Shown here one piece after another: positions 1 to 10,619 of a stretch of 64,000 bases of DNA. Both the position numbers and the translations under genes were made by a program. The notes beneath the pieces are model-generated. The model did not search any database. It was not told the origin of the DNA and worked only from the letters and a program-made list of their open reading frames with translations. Positions within the stretch are counted from its first letter, which is position 1. Each line of letters begins with the position of its first letter. Origin of the DNA: Helichrysum umbraculigerum (lineage: Eukaryota; Streptophyta; Magnoliopsida; Asterales; Asteraceae); NCBI GenBank assembly GCA_949592205.1, contig CATIUR010000004.1:91472337-91536336 (forward strand), read 5' to 3'.

Positions 1-671
1 TAGAACGGTATACTAGCATCATATCAGTTGACCTAAAGATTAAATCATCGATATCCCAGAAGTTGTCCCAAAGATATGCAACAAACAAACATGAACCTAA
101 TCTACCTCTACTCTTGTGCTCTGTGTTTCTCAAATGTGTTTCAATCAAGAGAACATCAGCCATGTTGAGTTCATTGATCATCATACATAGAATAGTTGGA
201 ATTCCTACTTCTAGCAATTGGCCAGGTTCTAAGGAGGAAGATTCAAACCACGGCATAAGTTGGATAGATAAACAGGCAGAGGTTCAGCTTATAAGTTCAC
301 AAACAGTTTATATTTAAACAGACAGAGTAACAGCATGGTAATTAAATCATAACTATTCTAACATTGCATACATCACAGCAAACACAGATTTGTCTAGCCT
401 AGCATAATTCTAGCATTCATTCCTAAGCATGCATAATAAGATAACATGATTATAAGAATAAATACGAGAGATTGTATTAAACCTGAATAGAAGAGTAATA
501 CAGACAAATCTTCACAAATCTGAAGTCTCGGAGTATCTCCGTACAAAAGCTAAATAAAATCCTAAGCTAACTCTAACCTACTAGCTTCCATTTTAGAGAG
601 AGAAAGAAATGAGAGAAGTGTGTGTTTTTTGAGGTGTTTTGGTGTGTGTAAAAACGAGGAGGTAAGGTGGG

Positions 672-679
672 TATTTATA
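672..679 (-). promoter_or_regulatory. TATA box of El-1 3' LTR
   Basis: TATAAATA on the minus strand, in the same LTR position as in El-4, El-7 and El-9, about 80 bp downstream in sense of the G-run and palindrome remnant. A GA-rich leader (GAGAGAGAAAGAAATGAGAG around 595-615) follows it in sense. Confidence 0.6.
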
Positions 680-759
680 GGTGAAGAGGTGAAGGTTTGG
701 TACAAGTCACAAAGCAAAGGGTATAAGCTTCAAAGTGCGACTAGTGAATCACAAACACC

Positions 760-783
760 GGGGGGGGGGGGGGGGGGGGGGGG
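760..783. repeat. G24 homopolymer in El-1 U3
   Basis: Twenty-four consecutive G on the plus strand, in the U3 segment where sister LTRs have 7-17 G or C. Strong G-quadruplex potential. The length may also be affected by sequencing or assembly slippage. Confidence 0.8.
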
Positions 784-1339
784 TGTAGGTGACGTATATG
801 GCACTTGCAGGGGGGAGGTCATGGGCCAAATATTTGGTTGCTTGATCCGCGCTCCTGTTTCGTTGCTTGTTTCGCCTGTATCTTCTTTATTTGGAGCCCG
901 TTTTGCTTGATTCTTGCGCTATTGGATTCATCTTTCCGTTACGCTTCTAATGACACTAAGTTTTCCAAATTTGGAAGTGTAGGTCTTTTGCGTATTCCGG
1001 ATGATGAACGGTTGGCTTCTAGACAGCTCATCTTCTCCATCTTTCGTCCGTTTTGCTTGATTCTTTCACCTCCGGTCTTGTATTATCCTATGGAATTATA
1101 AAATATGAATTTAGATGTGATTCCATAAGAAAATCAAGAAGGGAATATTTAAGGTGATTGAATTTGCCTCGATTTGCATGTTATTTGGACATTTTTACCG
1201 ATTTTTGTAGCAACGTCAATATTTAGACTACCTTGGTGATTTTTAGTAAAAAGTGATTGTTTTGAAATGTTTTCACCGAAGAATAGCCTAAAAAGTGTAG
1301 AAATATGTACGTAAAAATATGACTTTTTGCGCTACATCA

Positions 1340-1377
1340 AGTATCCCACACTTAGACGTTGCTTGTCCTCAAGCAAC
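1340..1377 (-). other. El-1 polypurine tract with adjacent hairpin
   Basis: In sense this reads hairpin GTTGCTTG-AGGA-CAAGCAAC (1377 to 1358), then GTCTAAGTGTGGGATACTT, directly abutting the 3' LTR at 1339. The purine core AAGTGTGGGA is the likely plus-strand primer site. The 8-bp stem is perfect and recurs in El-2, El-4 (one mismatch), El-7 and El-9. Confidence 0.75.
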
Positions 1378-3232
1378 ACTCATCAAACATCCATGTGAAA
1401 ACATTTTTAAGTTTGGTTTTAGGAGAGATTTGATATTTCCAAAAAAGTCACCAATTCCTCATACGAGTAGGAGGTTTCAAAAATTTAATGAAGGATAAGA
1501 TGATCCTCTCAGAAACAAGTAACGACTTTCTTAGGCATACTTCCAACTCTCGGGTTTTTGGAGTATACACGACCAGGCGATCTAACAGAAGGTGGTCACT
1601 CAATTCACTCAAAGTGTATCGGGTTTTCTATTCAATCTAGTACAAAAGAAATCGCTCAATAAGCCAGTCATGCAGCACCCATCGTCATAGGCTTGATCGA
1701 GAATCGAATCTCCACCACTTAGGTGAGGACGGTGCTAATTATCCCAGGACATTCAGAGGGTTGTAATGTTTGGTGAGGGTTAAGGGGTATGGATAGGGGA
1801 AGTTTTAGGTTGTAAGGGTTTCGCTTATCTTAGGCTTTCCAAGAATCATGAAAAACTTATTTGTAGCATAGCTACTCGTCTTCTATCGGATCATTCTTTG
1901 AATGGTTTGATACTTTGAAGCACTTGAGCTTTATTTTCTTTTTCTTTTCTTTTTCTTTTTCTGCTTTTTATTTTTTTCTTTTTCTTCTTTCAGAAATCCT
2001 TTCTTTTATCTTGATCACTTCGAGTCTTTTCTTATGTGCTAATTTTCCCGCACCATTGTCCTTTTGTCTCTCTTGTGTGCTAATTTTCCCGCACCATTTT
2101 TCGAGAGGTATGGTTTTTGGAGAACACGAACGAGTAGGATAATTGAATTGGATATTCCTTCAAGATGTTTTTCATAACCTTAGAGATTCTAAGATAAGGT
2201 TTTGGGGAATTTGGGAAAGTAGGTTTCAACATTTAGGGTTTGGAAGAAATGAAAGGTTTAGGCTCAACAGGGTTTACTAAGCATCGACACTTAAAATGAG
2301 CATCGGAAAGGGTTTTGGGCTTGAAGAGATATTTGAAAAGTGGGTTATATCCTAAGGAATGTCAAGGTCATCTAATTGCACCTATACCACGTACGATACA
2401 CACCAATGTGGTCTCGAAACGTATGTCAGGAGCAAGTTCTAATTCAGAGATACATGCATCGGCACACATACAAGAAACAAATAAGTGAAGCATTAAAAAT
2501 GAAAGCTTTATAGGCTCAAGATACCTCACTGCAAATTGGTTGTATGAGTCTGGTCATGCGATGCCCCTCTTAGATTATCATTCCTTGTTTAAGAAATTTC
2601 TACCTTAATTTCCTTAAATTTTGAAAAATCTTTTCTAATATTTTGAAAAAGGTTTCTTTCGGGCATACCAAAACTCAAAAATTTAGAGTTAATCGCAAGA
2701 TTTAGCTCATGTTTTTAGTTTTATTGAAAAAGATTTTCAAAATTTTTGAAAAATTTTAGGGAGCATTTTCTGAGATGTACTTTTGGACATAAAAATCGTT
2801 ACCCAATCTATACTATCATCCCACACTTAGAAGAACATTGTCCCTAATGTTCTCTTGAGTTGAGATTTTACAAATAAAATCCCACACTTAGAGTTTGAAC
2901 ATGTAAATAAATGTTTCCTAGGTGTTTGTTTCGGGCTGGAATCCCACACTTAGTGATAAGTTAAGATGAGGCACAGATTATAAACACACAAACTAAACAA
3001 ATAATGAATTATAAAGAAAACGGAGAGAAAGGTATAAACACTCCCCATTCTGTTTACTGGACAGGACCAGATTCGTGTAGAAGTGGTGTGCGTGATTTGC
3101 TAGATTTTGAGGACCAGGCTAGTTTAAGATTGTCCATTCCACACAAAGCTTGGTTCTGCAATATAAACACCACAACATAATATCTCTCAAAGTAAACAAA
3201 GGATAAAGAGTTGATAAAATAAACAAAATAAA
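1378..3232 (-). other. El-1 3' noncoding region
   Basis: No credible ORF. It holds a CT-rich tract on plus at about 1925-2003 (A/G-rich in element sense), two copies of a TGCTAATTTTCCCGCACCA-like segment near 2037-2100, and the triple CTAAGTGTGGGAT cassette at 2817-2955. The same blocks occur in the same order in El-4, El-7 and El-9, so this is a conserved 3' untranslated region of the family. Confidence 0.75.
2817..2955 (-). other. El-1 triple CTAAGTGTGGGAT cassette
   Basis: Three copies of CCCACACTTAG (plus strand) at about 2820, 2880 and 2943. The first is preceded in sense by the perfect hairpin GAACATT-AGGGAC-AATGTTC (2852 to 2833). Same arrangement in El-4, El-6, El-7 and El-9. Confidence 0.75.
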
Positions 3233-3941
3233 CTAAAAATCATCTAGTAAGTCATCGCTGTCAGGATCGAAGGCAGCAACAGCAACATCTAGGACATATG
3301 TGGGTGAATGAGTAGGCTGCTCCATCATAGCCAAAACTTCTCAACAGCAATGCCAGATTGCCAGGGGCAGAGGCGGGCTAGGTACATCGAGTATAGCCAT
3401 CAGCTGCTCAGTAAGTGAATGGCCAGTGGATGAGCTCCCTGGAGATCTGGCTGGGTCAGTAGCAGCAACAGGCGGAGTAGTGAAAGGTCCAGCAGTAGAT
3501 GGTCCAGCAGGTGGGAAGAATGACCATGGTGGGCGAGACGGTCCTGGGTCCGGACCAAGATAGAACGGACGGGCAGAAGGCCTCGGGAATCCCACATGCT
3601 CACAGAGGGGGGACATGACATCATGCTGAATAGAGAGCGTCTGAAAGAGGGCCCATACCGCAGCAGGGTCAGCAAGAGTGATCCCGTACTCAAGAGTGGG
3701 TACATGGGCTGACTGGTGAGCAGGTGATGGGGCCCCTCAACGGGTGGCTCCTCATGAAAATCGGGATGTCAACCAAGTCCTCCTCAGGTATGGTGGGCAT
3801 GGTCCTCCTATGTCTGCGCGCTCTACGTCTCTGTGGGCGAGGAATGGGGTCTCTCAAACTCTGATCTCCATGTCTGCGATGTCTGCGACGCCTGGGTAGT
3901 CTCTCAACAACGTGCTCTCGAGTATCACTGGAACTGTCCAT
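3233..3941 (-). pseudogene. El-1 env-position ORF, frameshifted
   Basis: Sits downstream of pol, where Athila elements may carry an env-like gene. The start ATG at 3941 matches the El-4 copy. The N-terminal part is arginine-rich (RRRRHRRHGD, then RRRARRHRR), the middle contains the block GPDPGPSRPPWSFFPPA shared with El-4, and the C-terminus is acidic (DPDSDDLLDD). At least one frameshift separates the N-terminal segment (3941 to about 3740) from the middle and tail. I see no signal peptide, transmembrane segment or glycoprotein feature, so it is not a recognisable envelope protein. Function unknown. Conservation in two copies suggests it was once under selection. Confidence 0.65.
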
Positions 3942-3942
3942 C

Positions 3943-3965
3943 CTGAAACAAACAAAATAAACAGG
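3943..3965 (-). promoter_or_regulatory. Putative 3' splice site before El-1 env-position ORF
   Basis: In sense TTTATTTTGTTTGTTTCAG ends two bases before the ATG at 3941. A pyrimidine-rich run plus CAG is a good acceptor. El-4 has the same arrangement (TTGTTTCAG at 15751-15759). No donor was identified, so this is inference. Confidence 0.45.
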
Positions 3966-4070
3966 AATGCAAAATAATGATAAGTACAAATGCACAGGGT
4001 ACGGATGACACTTTAAGATATGGTTATAAAGATTTTGTGTCATCAGAGTTCTGGCATTTGCATAATCAAA

Positions 4071-4115
4071 ACTTATCTCTGGTTTTATGAAAATGTAGTT
4101 TGTAGTCTGATAAGT
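4071..4115 (-). other. El-1 inter-ORF stem
   Basis: ACTTATC at 4071-4077 pairs with GATAAGT at 4109-4115. It is the decayed equivalent of the 11-bp stem at 15804-15842 in El-4, between pol and the env-position ORF. Confidence 0.5.
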
Positions 4116-4203
4116 GGCAAACCTGCAGTATTTGTCAGAGATAAACATGCTGAATTAAAATAAACTAAGAAGTAAAAATGACAGGAAATAAAATAAAGAT
4201 AAG

Positions 4204-4255
4204 CTTGGGGTGCCTCCCAAGAGTACTTGTTTTAAGAGTCTATAGCTTGACTCTT
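4204..4255 (-). other. El-1 two-hairpin module after pol
   Basis: In sense, hairpin 1 is AAGAGTC-(8 nt)-GACTCTT (4255 to 4234) and hairpin 2 is CTTGGG-AGGCAC-CCCAAG (4221 to 4204). It begins about 20 bases after the pol stop. Six copies of this module in five elements keep the pairing while the stem bases change. Confidence 0.8.
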
Positions 4256-4273
4256 TGTACCTTTTCCGGAGAC

Positions 4274-7200
4274 TCATGGAGGTTCAAAGATATAGACATC
4301 CTCCCTGATGGGGAAGTCTTCAATGTAATGCTTTAAGCGGTGACCGTTAACCTTAAAATTACCTTCTGGTTCTTCAAGCTCGACTGCACCATATGGAAAT
4401 ACCTTTGAGATCATGAATGGTCAGCTTCACCTACTTTTGAATTTACTAGAGAATTTCTTGAATCGCGAATTGAAGAGCAGCACCTTGTCTCCTGGTTTAA
4501 ACCGAGAGGGCTTCATTTTAGTGTCATGGATCCTTTTGGTGCTTTCTTTGAAGCTCAGTGAACTGTCGTATGCTCGATCCCGTAATTTGGCTAACTCATT
4601 CAACTGCATTCTCCGTTTTTCTCCAGCTGCTGAAATATCCAAGTTGCAGTGTTTTAATGCCCAGTATGCCCTATACTCCAACTCAATTGGAAGGTGACAT
4701 GCCTTGCCGTAGACAGCCGATACGGTGTGGTTCCTAATGGTGTTTTGTAAGCGGTTCTGAATGCCCACAACGCATCATCTAATTTTTCGGCCCACTTGTG
4801 CCCATGACTTTCGACAGTTCATTCCAGAATCCTTTTCAAAGCTTGATTTGTTGCTTCAGCTTGCCCATTTGTTTGAGGGTGATAAACCGTCGAAGTCTTA
4901 TGGGTAACACCCTCATGAATTGAGTATTGCAGAAAAGAGTACCACGGTCACTAATTATAGCCTTCGGAGTTCCAAATCGACTGAACAACTTTTTGAGGAA
5001 CTAGGTTACTACTTTTGCGTCATTGGTCGGATGTGCCAGAGCTTCGGCCAACCTGGAGACGCAATCAACTAAGACTAAGATGTACTTTTTGCCATTAGAC
5101 TTAGGGAATGGTCCCATAAAGTCTAATTCCCAGATATCAAAGATCTCCACGGCCTGGATATTGGTAAGTGGCATTTCGTTCCGTGCTGAGATATTGCCTT
5201 GCCTTTGATAGATATCACAGCGCTTCACCAGGTCATAAGCGTCTCGAAATATGGTTGGCCAATAAAAGCCGGCGTCGTAAACCTTTTGTGCGGTCATGTG
5301 GGTACCATGGTGTCCTCCAGTAGGTCCGTGGTGGCTCTGGTGTAAAATTTGGTTTGCCTCCTTTCCATCGACACATCTTCTAATAAGTTGATCTGGACAT
5401 GCCTTAAACAGATAAGGATCATTCCAGTAGTAGTTCTTTACGTCCCGGAAGAATTTTCGTCTTTGAGAGGTGGGCATTCCTTTTGGCACTATTTTTCCTA
5501 CCAAATAGTTGGCGAAGTCAACATACCAAGGGTTGTTTGTGAATTGTGATCCTTGTTGGTATCCTCCGACAGTCATGAGTTGTTCTTCGGGGAACTGGTC
5601 GTGAATGTCGTTCTCGTGCAACTTCTCCATAGATGGATTTTCCAATCGGCTAAGATGATCAGCCGCGACGTTTTCTGCTCCTTTCTTGTCTTTAATCTCA
5701 ATATCAAATTCTTGTAGGAGTAGGATCCATCATAGTAGGCGTGGCTTAGCATCTTGCTTCTTGAAAAGGTATTTCAAAGCGGAGTGATCTGTATAGACAA
5801 TAGTTTTGGACAAGATTAGATAGGAACGAAATTTATCAAAAGCAAATACTACCGCAAGCAACTCCTTTTTTGTAGTTGTGTAGTTTTCTTGAGCGTCCGT
5901 GAGTGTTTTGCTAGCGTAGTAAATTGGTTGAAAGTGTTTCTCCTTCCGCTGTCCCAGTACAGCTCCAACAGCGAAATCACTGGCGTCGCACATGATTTCA
6001 AACGGGAGGCCTTAGTCTGGAGCAACCATGATCGGTGCATGTACAAGCTGATCCTTCAGGTAGCTGAAAGCTTGGAAGCATTCATCTGTAAAGTCAAACG
6101 GAGTATCTTTTTCAAGAAGATGAGCCATAGGTCGAGATATCTTAGACAAATCCTTAATAAAGCAACGGTAGAATCCGGCGTGACCTAGAAAACTTCGGAT
6201 GGCTTTCACAGAAGTAGGTGGTGGAAGCTTTGAGATAGTTTCAACTTTTCCTTTGTCAACTTCGATTCCGGACTTTGATATGCGGTGTCCAAGAAAAATG
6301 CCTTCTTTCACCATAAAATGACATTTCTCCCAATTCAGAACAAGGTTTGATTCCTTACATCGAGCAAGCATTTTATCCAAGTTAGAAATACAATTGGTGA
6401 ACGAATCTCCAAAGACTGAAAAATCATCCATGAACACTTCCATGCATTGTTCAATCATGTCGTGGAAGATTGCCACCATGCATCTTTGAAAAGTCGCAGG
6501 TGTATTACACAAACCAAAAGGCATGCGTCGGTAAGCAAATGTTCCATAGGGACAAGTGAACGTCGTCTTTTCTTGGTCCTTCAGATCGAGGGGTATCTGA
6601 AAATAGCCAGAGAAACCATCGAGGAAACAGTAGAATTCGTTTCCGAATAATCTTTCGAGCATCTGATCAATGAACGGTATAGGGAAGTGATCTTTGCGCG
6701 TAGCTTCATTTAGTTTCCGATAGTCGATACACACCCTCCAACCGGTGACGGTTTGGGTTGGAATTAACTCGTTGTCTTCGTTAGTGATGACCGTCATACC
6801 TCCTTTCTTTGGGACAACTTGAACTGGGCTAACCCATGGGGAATCTGAGATAGGGTAGATTAGACCAGCATCCAGAAGCTTGATGACCTCTTTTTTGACC
6901 ACGTCTTGAATCTTCGGGTTGACTCTCTTTTGCCTTTGAACTGATGGTCTGAAGTCGTTTTCCATTAAGATCTTGTGCGTATAGTAGTTTGGGCTGATCC
7001 CTTGTATGTCAGAGATCTTCCAAGCAATTGCTTTCTTATGTGACTTCGTATGAGTCGTGCTTTCTCTTCAGGCTTCAGATCTTTGGATATGATAACTGGT
7101 AAGTGCGAGGTTCCTTCGAGAAAAGCATATTCAAGGTTCTGGGGAAGTTCCTTAAGTTCCAATTTGGGTGGTTCTTCAGTGGAAGGTTTCATCCTTGCAA

Positions 7201-8729
7201 TCTCGTCTCTTTTAAGCTCATCATACTTTGTCTGGTATTCTGACTCAACTGCAGGTGATTCTGGAATGTCGGTTGATGCTATCTCAACCCGTTCTGTATT
7301 GTTGGTCAGCTCATCTTTTCTTAGCTCATATTTTATCTTTGAAGATTGAGAGGTTACGTTGTCTTCAGTGATTATTTCATTATTATTTTCAGTAAATGCA
7401 AACCTTTGAAATTGAGTTGATGAAGACGTGCTGATGGTGATTTCTGGATTCAGGTTGTCACAACTTTCAGACAGTTGCGAAGCAGGTGGTTTAAGCATTA
7501 ACTCCATGTTTTTGAGAGTCTTCCGAATTTCTTCTTGCGAGAGGGATGAATTATGCACTTCAGGAGTAGGGTTCCTTCTTAAGAGAGTGATGGAGTGCCA
7601 TGTCCAAGCGGAGCAGTCATGATGGATTTGAGCTGCGGGCTGGAATTCTTTAAAGGTAATAGCACTTCTCCTGACGCAAGGGAAGAATCCGAGATAGCCG
7701 AGCATAGTCCCGCACCTTCTTCACAGAGTTTCCTTGTTGTAATGATGGTATTGGGAAGGGGGTCAGTGCTGCTTACTGCGAGGATCTCTTCCAAGTGTTC
7801 TTCAATTATTTCCTGCAAAGAATCTACAAGACAAAGATCTTCTCCCATAGGTTGTTTCATTAATTTATCAACATTGAAGGTGACCTCTTCAGTTCCAACT
7901 CGAAGTTTTAAAGATTTTTCATTAACGTCAATGACGGCCTTGGCAGTGTTTAGGAAAGGTCTGCCAAGGATGAGTGGAACTTGGGTGTCCTCTTCAATAT
8001 CTATAACAACAAAATCAACTGAAAAGACGAATTTATCAACACGGACCATAATATCTTCAGCAATTCCACGGGGGAGTTTAACTGATCTATCTGCTAAATG
8101 GATGGTCATACGAGTTGGCAAGAGTTCGTTTAATCCTAGTTTCCTATAAAGAGAGAATGGCATGAGGTTTACACTAGCTCCTAGGTCAGCTAAGGCGTTA
8201 CTTATTTGAACCTCCTGAAGATAACAAAGAATAGTAAAATGGCCGGTATCTCCTAGCTTTGGGGGTAGTCCTTTTTGCATGATTAAAGAGTACTATGCAT
8301 CTAAGGGTAAGTTAACTATCTGTCTAAGTTTTTCTTTGTTGGATAAAAGTTCTTTAAAGAATTTGGCACAATTAGGCATCTCGACTAAAGCATCTAATAA
8401 TTTGACGTTTAAGTGAAGGCTTTTGAACATTTCTAGATATTTTCCAAATTGAGATTCTTGTTTCTCTTTCTTAAGCCTGCCAGGGAAAGGTATATGTACT
8501 GGTTTAATTACTTCTGGGGCTTTAGAAGGTTCTGGTTCATGAAAAGTGCCAGGGGTGTCAACTTGTACCTAGTCAGTGGGTAGAGAGGTAGAAGGTTTAT
8601 TTGAAGGAATATCTATGGATTTCTCGTTCTTAGTCTCTTTTCCTCCTCTAGTGACCACAAGCATGTCATCGTGCTCATAGGATGAGTGAAAGAAAGAGTT
8701 GTAGATCGCTTCTTCCCTTTGCTTCTCCT
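4274..8729 (-). pseudogene. El-1 gag-pol remnant (Pro, RT, RNase H, IN)
   Basis: Domain order in sense: end of gag linker (8729-8280, several stops), aspartic protease (LADLGASVNLMPFS near 8200), an acidic/serine-rich linker (about 7700-7100), reverse transcriptase with FMDDFSVFG near 6430, RNase H (MCDASDFAVGAVLGQ at 5993), integrase zinc region (RRCVDG...HHG, CDIYQRQG) and core (ELDFMGPF near 5140). Breaks: frame changes between protease and RT (about 7700 and 6965), TAA at 6012-6014 between RT and RNase H, TGA near 5730, and a broken integrase core and tail (4770-5000). The last codon before the stop at 4274 matches El-4. Truncated at 8729 by El-2. Non-functional, but clearly Athila. Confidence 0.92.
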
Positions 8730-9128
8730 TGTCGCACTGCCAGCAGTCACTTTCGTTTTCGCAACTGGCAGCAGCACGACGGGGGTGTAAGTTTTAAAAT
8801 TTATATTTTGCTGGGGACCTAAGTTCTACTAGAGCTGTATAGCTGAAGTATGACCTAGGGTCGTTCTAAAGAGTTAATCGTATTGGGAAACGACTTGTCA
8901 GGACGAACAGTTCAATATAGAGATGTTTTGAAAATAGTTTTGAGTGGGGGTTTTATACTTAGGTCCATAATTAAAATTTAAACTAATTAAAACAGTAAAT
9001 AAAAGCGGTAGGTTGAATCAGTATAAGGGGACTTATGTTTGGTATGACTTGGTTAGCTTTTACGTGGGTTGATGCTGTATTGAGGTTTAATATTTGAAAA
9101 CGTCTTTTAAGATTTGTATCTTGCGTTC
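8730..9128 (-). repeat. El-2 3' LTR, left segment
   Basis: The R/U5-side portion in sense, from the LTR edge TGTCGCACTG to CGTTC (9124-9128), the target duplicated by El-3. It continues at 25128. The phrase GACCTAGGGTCGTTCT near 8850 recurs in all Athila-type LTRs here. Confidence 0.82.
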
Positions 9129-10074
9129 TGATGCGCGTCGAGAGGTCGGTTGCGATTTGACTCGTGTCGTTGTGGGCCTTCCTCCGGGCGCGGCGATCAG
9201 CGTGTTTTAAAATTTGTAAATGCGGGGCCTAAGTATACTTAAAACTATGGGAGTACAGTAGTAAGTATGACATAGGGTCGTTCTATAAACCAATTGTATT
9301 GTGAAACGTTGACGTTGGAGACGATTTATCTAACTAGTAATGGTTTTAACAGATTTTTGGTGGTTTGTTTTGGTTTTTATACTTAGGCAGAAAATTTAAA
9401 TAAAGCAAAATAAAATATATGTAGTTAGCAGATAATCTAGAGGAGGTGTTTGCTATGACTTCATTAGTTTTCTTAACTGGGATGATGGATTGTAAAATGA
9501 TCTCAAAATTTTAAATTCCATTCATTTCAAGTATTAGTGGAGTAAGCACTAGTTCCCTACCGATAGATTTCTCGATCAGTATGTCACTGAGTAACTAGGC
9601 TATCGTGATTCTGATCGGAGTAGTTTATCCAGCCATACAACACTAACCAATGACGGTATAGTGACCCTTATATGGAAGTAAATCCTTGGTGCATGAATAA
9701 GGCGACAAACCAATCTCGATGTCCGACCTTTCTTAACCCCACAAGGATACTTTAATCTAAACAAAATATTCACTTTCAAGATCAGATTTTGTGTGAATTG
9801 ATCACTTTCTGTCGATGGGTTTGTAAAGTCTAGATATGATTATTGATGAAGTGCACAATAGGTAACTACGACTTTTTCCGTGGGAATACCAAGTACTTAG
9901 CCGATTTGCGGTACCTACTTTGCTTGTAGATTGAATCCTAGACTTAATTTAACTAAGTTTGTATTTGAGCGCAGTAATTATCCATCTATGACATAAACCA
10001 ACCCTTACTTTGAAATTCCAATAAATCCCTAATATGTAAATAGCGTAATATTTGCGTTTGATTAGAAAATAGTA

Positions 10075-10262
10075 TTTCCACAGGTGCAGTGTACTTTTTG
10101 CGTTCTGGAAGGAAAGCTATCTTTCCACAATACCGGTGTACTTTGTGTTCAGGTTAGAAAACGTTGTTCCATAATCACCATGTACTTTGCGTTCAATAGT
10201 GAAAGCATTATTTCCATGATGACGATGTACTTGGTGTTCCGTTTAGAAAACAATGTTTACAT
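10075..10262. repeat. Diverged 45-bp tandem repeat in El-3 LTR
   Basis: About four units starting TTTCCA or GTTCCA at 10075, 10122, 10166 and 10211, each with GTGTACTTTGTGTTC-like wording and a following AGAAAACGTTG-like segment. Unit length is 44-47 bp. It falls in the R/U5 side of the LTR. El-9 has a similar 55-56-bp tandem in the same region, also built around GGTGTAC. Confidence 0.7.
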
Positions 10263-10619
10263 TCTTTACAAATCAGACCATGTTTTGAACACAGATAACT
10301 AATCACCTTGGATAGGGTTCGCGACGTCCTATCACTAAGGCCGTAGCCACGAACACTGGTTGAAAGGCGTTAAGTTTGATTGAGGTTTAAAATCATAGAT
10401 AGAAAGTGGATCAACACACTAATTAATCATTAATCGACAACGGATTGTGCCCACGACTTTCATAGCTTCCATGTTCCATACTCCACACATTCGTGATGTT
10501 TCCGGCGCTATACAAATGAAAGCCGTATAACGTTACCTCCGTTGTTTTCATAATGACATCATCCCAATTAATACGACTAATTACATCATAGCAAACACAC
10601 AATAATACTACTCGCTAAT

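Larger units (their letters stand above)
1..1339 (-). repeat. El-1 3' LTR, partial
   Basis: Ends at 1339 with ...CTACATCA, in sense TGATGTAGCGCAAAAAGTC, the same LTR 5' end as the other Athila-type elements here. The other LTR end lies left of the window. A minus-strand TATA box (TATAAATA) is at 672-679, and the U3 side holds a G24 run and one decayed palindrome (GACGTATATGGC near 791) where related LTRs carry a CCGTATACGG array. Short ORFs inside it are not conserved and are not genes. Confidence 0.88.
1..8729 (-). mobile_element. El-1: Athila-clade Ty3/gypsy retrotransposon, incomplete
   Basis: The outermost element of the nest, read on the minus strand. In its own sense it runs gag-pol (8729 down to 4274), two-hairpin module, env-position ORF (3941 to 3233), 3' noncoding region, PPT and 3' LTR (1339 down past the window start). 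The gag N-terminus, PBS and 5' LTR are missing because El-2 is inserted at 8730. The last five bases before the break, CTCCT at 8725-8729, are the expected left target duplication, but the right copy is not in the window. Residues in protease, RT and integrase are those of the plant Athila clade. Multiple stops and frameshifts mean it cannot encode its own replication proteins. Confidence 0.93.

Noticed and set aside
63..317. 84-aa ORF at the window start and 96-98-aa ORFs at 620-1101
   Set aside because: All fall within the El-1 LTR. No domain, not conserved in sister LTRs.
9160..9164. El-3 left boundary at TGTCGTTGTGGGCC (9165), resembling other LTR starts
   Set aside because: No target duplication there. 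The boundary at 9129 gives a perfect CGTTC pair (9124-9128, 25123-25127) and restores continuity of the El-2 LTR.
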